Source of the DNA: JBGPIK01 sp041484845
GTDB taxonomy: Bacteria > Desulfobacterota > Binatia > UBA9968
DNA: 6,520 nt
Assembly (NCBI GenBank): GCA_041484845.1
Contig: JBGPIK010000383.1
Span: 1-6,520, forward strand
Direction: 5' to 3'
Positions 5,510 to 6,520 of the stretch are shown here, one piece after another. A program made the position numbers and the translations under genes. A model generated the notes under the pieces. It saw only the letters and a list, made by a program, of their open reading frames with translations. It ran no database searches and was not told where the DNA came from. Each line of letters opens with the position of its first letter. Within the stretch, counting starts at the first letter, position 1.

Positions 5510-6520
5510 TCAGATCAACTGCCGCAGCGCCTTCGCCAGCAGCTCGACATTCTCCACGCGGGCGCCGTGGCCCATCAAGCCCACGCGCCAGATTTTTCCC
5601 TTCAGAGATCCCAGGCCGGCGCCGATTTCGATGTTGAACTCGTCGTATAACCGTTGCCGCACCTTGGGATCGTCGACACCTTCAGGGATTCGAATGGCAT
5701 TGATCATGGGCGCGCGGATCGATGCCGCGACCACCGGCTCAAGCTCCAGTTTGCGCATCTCGCGAAGAAAAATTTCATGCACTTGCTGGTGTCGTTTCCA
5801 GGCGGCCTCCAACCCCTCTTCGAGAACGATACGCAGCGCTTCATGAAGCGCGTAGTTCATGGAGATCGGCGCCGTATGATGATAGACCCGCTCGCTACCC
5901 CAGTATTTTTCGATCATGGACAAGTCGAGGTACCAGCTTTGAACTTTCGATTTGCGCTTGCGCACCGCCTCAATGGCGCGTTCATTGAACGTGACGGGAG
6001 CCAGGCCGGGCGGACAGCTGAGACATTTTTGCGTTCCGCTGTAACAGGCATCGATTTCTAATTCGTCCACCCTAACGGCGGCGCCGCCGAGCGAAGTTAC
6101 GGCATCGACCAGAAACAAGCTGTCGTACTCGTGGATCAACCGGGAAAGTTCGTCGAGCGGCTGCAGGACGCCGGTGGAAGTCTCGGCATGAACAACCGCC
6201 ACGACTTTGTAGCGCTTGTTGGCAAGCCGGGCGCGAAATTGCGCCGGGTCGAGCGCCGTGCCCCACTCCGCCTCCACGGTGTCGACCTCGGCGCCGCAGC
6301 GCTGCGCCACATCCACCATTCGGGTGCCAAACACGCCGTTGACGCCGATGAGCACGGCGTCGCCGGGCTCGACCAGATTAACAAAGCAGGTCTCCATACC
6401 GGCGCTGCCGGTGCCCGACATCGGCAAGGCCAGCCGGTTTTGCGTCTGAAAAACCTCGCGTAGCATCGCCATGCTCTCGTCCATGATTTTCAAAAACGCC
6501 GGATCGAGATGACCGATAAC
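5510..6520 (-). CDS. Class V PLP-dependent aminotransferase, serine/alanine-glyoxylate type (N-terminus off the right edge)
   Basis: This cytoplasmic enzyme moves an amino group from serine or alanine to glyoxylate or a similar keto acid, using pyridoxal phosphate. The frame stays open to the window edge, where VIGHLDPAFLKIMDES matches the early part of the family, so roughly 20-30 residues are missing. A TTG at 6493 is not the real start. Visible in order, numbering from that TTG, are SGTGSAG at 26-32 (phosphate-binding), HAETSTGVL at 102-110, the cofactor aspartate in LVDAVTSLGG (Asp130), the Schiff-base lysine in GTQKCLSCPPGL (Lys156), YHHTAPI at 204-210, and WRVGLMGHGA at 302-311 with the likely substrate-carboxylate arginine Arg303. 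All key residues are present. Candidate roles are photorespiration-like glyoxylate disposal, the serine cycle, or purine-derived (ureidoglycine-type) transamination; the window gives no context to choose. It is convergent with the TonB-like gene. Confidence 0.92.
   Translation of the reverse strand, partial: VIGHLDPAFLKIMDESMAMLREVFQTQNRLALPMSGTGSAGMETCFVNLVEPGDAVLIGVNGVFGTRMVDVAQRCGAEVDTVEAEWGTALDPAQFRARLANKRYKVVAVVHAETSTGVLQPLDELSRLIHEYDSLFLVDAVTSLGGAAVRVDELEIDACYSGTQKCLSCPPGLAPVTFNERAIEAVRKRKSKVQSWYLDLSMIEKYWGSERVYHHTAPISMNYALHEALRIVLEEGLEAAWKRHQQVHEIFLREMRKLELEPVVAASIRAPMINAIRIPEGVDDPKVRQRLYDEFNIEIGAGLGSLKGKIWRVGLMGHGARVENVELLAKALRQLI

Noticed and set aside
5361..5846. 161-codon plus-strand ORF running from the TonB-like gene end into the aminotransferase
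   Set aside because: Its first part translates the heptad hairpin and the rest is antisense to the aminotransferase, whose motifs are unmistakable.
6491..6493. TTG at 6493 as the aminotransferase start
   Set aside because: The same frame continues upstream to the window edge with family-typical residues (VIGHLDPAF), so the true start lies outside the window.

Overview
The window is 6.5 kb of moderately GC-rich bacterial chromosome, probably from an uncultured or little-studied Gram-negative lineage. The taxonomic hints are indirect: the CydA sequence style seems closest to what I remember from Acidobacteria and the former Deltaproteobacteria, an AgmX/PglI-type TonB-like domain is present, and a GTTCAAG heptad repeat sits between two genes. 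None of these fixes the phylum.

Layout, left to right. (1) 1-140, minus: the first 46 codons of an IS1634-type transposase that runs off the left edge, with a good sigma70-type promoter and a palindrome just upstream (136-175). (2) 279-1259, minus: a complete aldo/keto reductase whose catalytic-histidine position holds serine. (3) 1260-1533: a divergent intergenic region. (4) 1534-3945, plus: a cydAB operon for the two large subunits of a cytochrome bd-type quinol oxidase with a short Q-loop. No CydX-like small subunit and no cydDC are visible. (5) 3946-4407: a gap with an inverted repeat at the cydB stop, a doubtful 32-codon minus-strand ORF and a 28-bp-period direct repeat. (6) 4408-5364, plus: a single-pass membrane protein with a TonB-like (AgmX/PglI C-terminal) domain and a C-terminal bacterial SH3 domain. 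(7) 5365-5509: a convergent intergenic region holding a long hairpin built of 7-bp units. (8) 5510-6520, minus: a class V PLP-dependent aminotransferase of the serine/alanine-glyoxylate type, missing its N-terminus at the right edge.

The only clear functional unit is cydAB, a terminal oxidase that passes electrons from quinol to oxygen and typically serves low-oxygen or stress respiration. The reductase, the envelope protein and the aminotransferase are each in their own transcription unit and show no obvious pathway link to it. I see no CRISPR array, tRNA, rRNA or defence cassette, and no convincing new multi-gene system. The items most worth a second look are the heptad hairpin, the TonB-like/SH3b architecture without the family cysteines, the active-site substitutions in the reductase and CydA, and the transposase promoter placed directly on its start codon.
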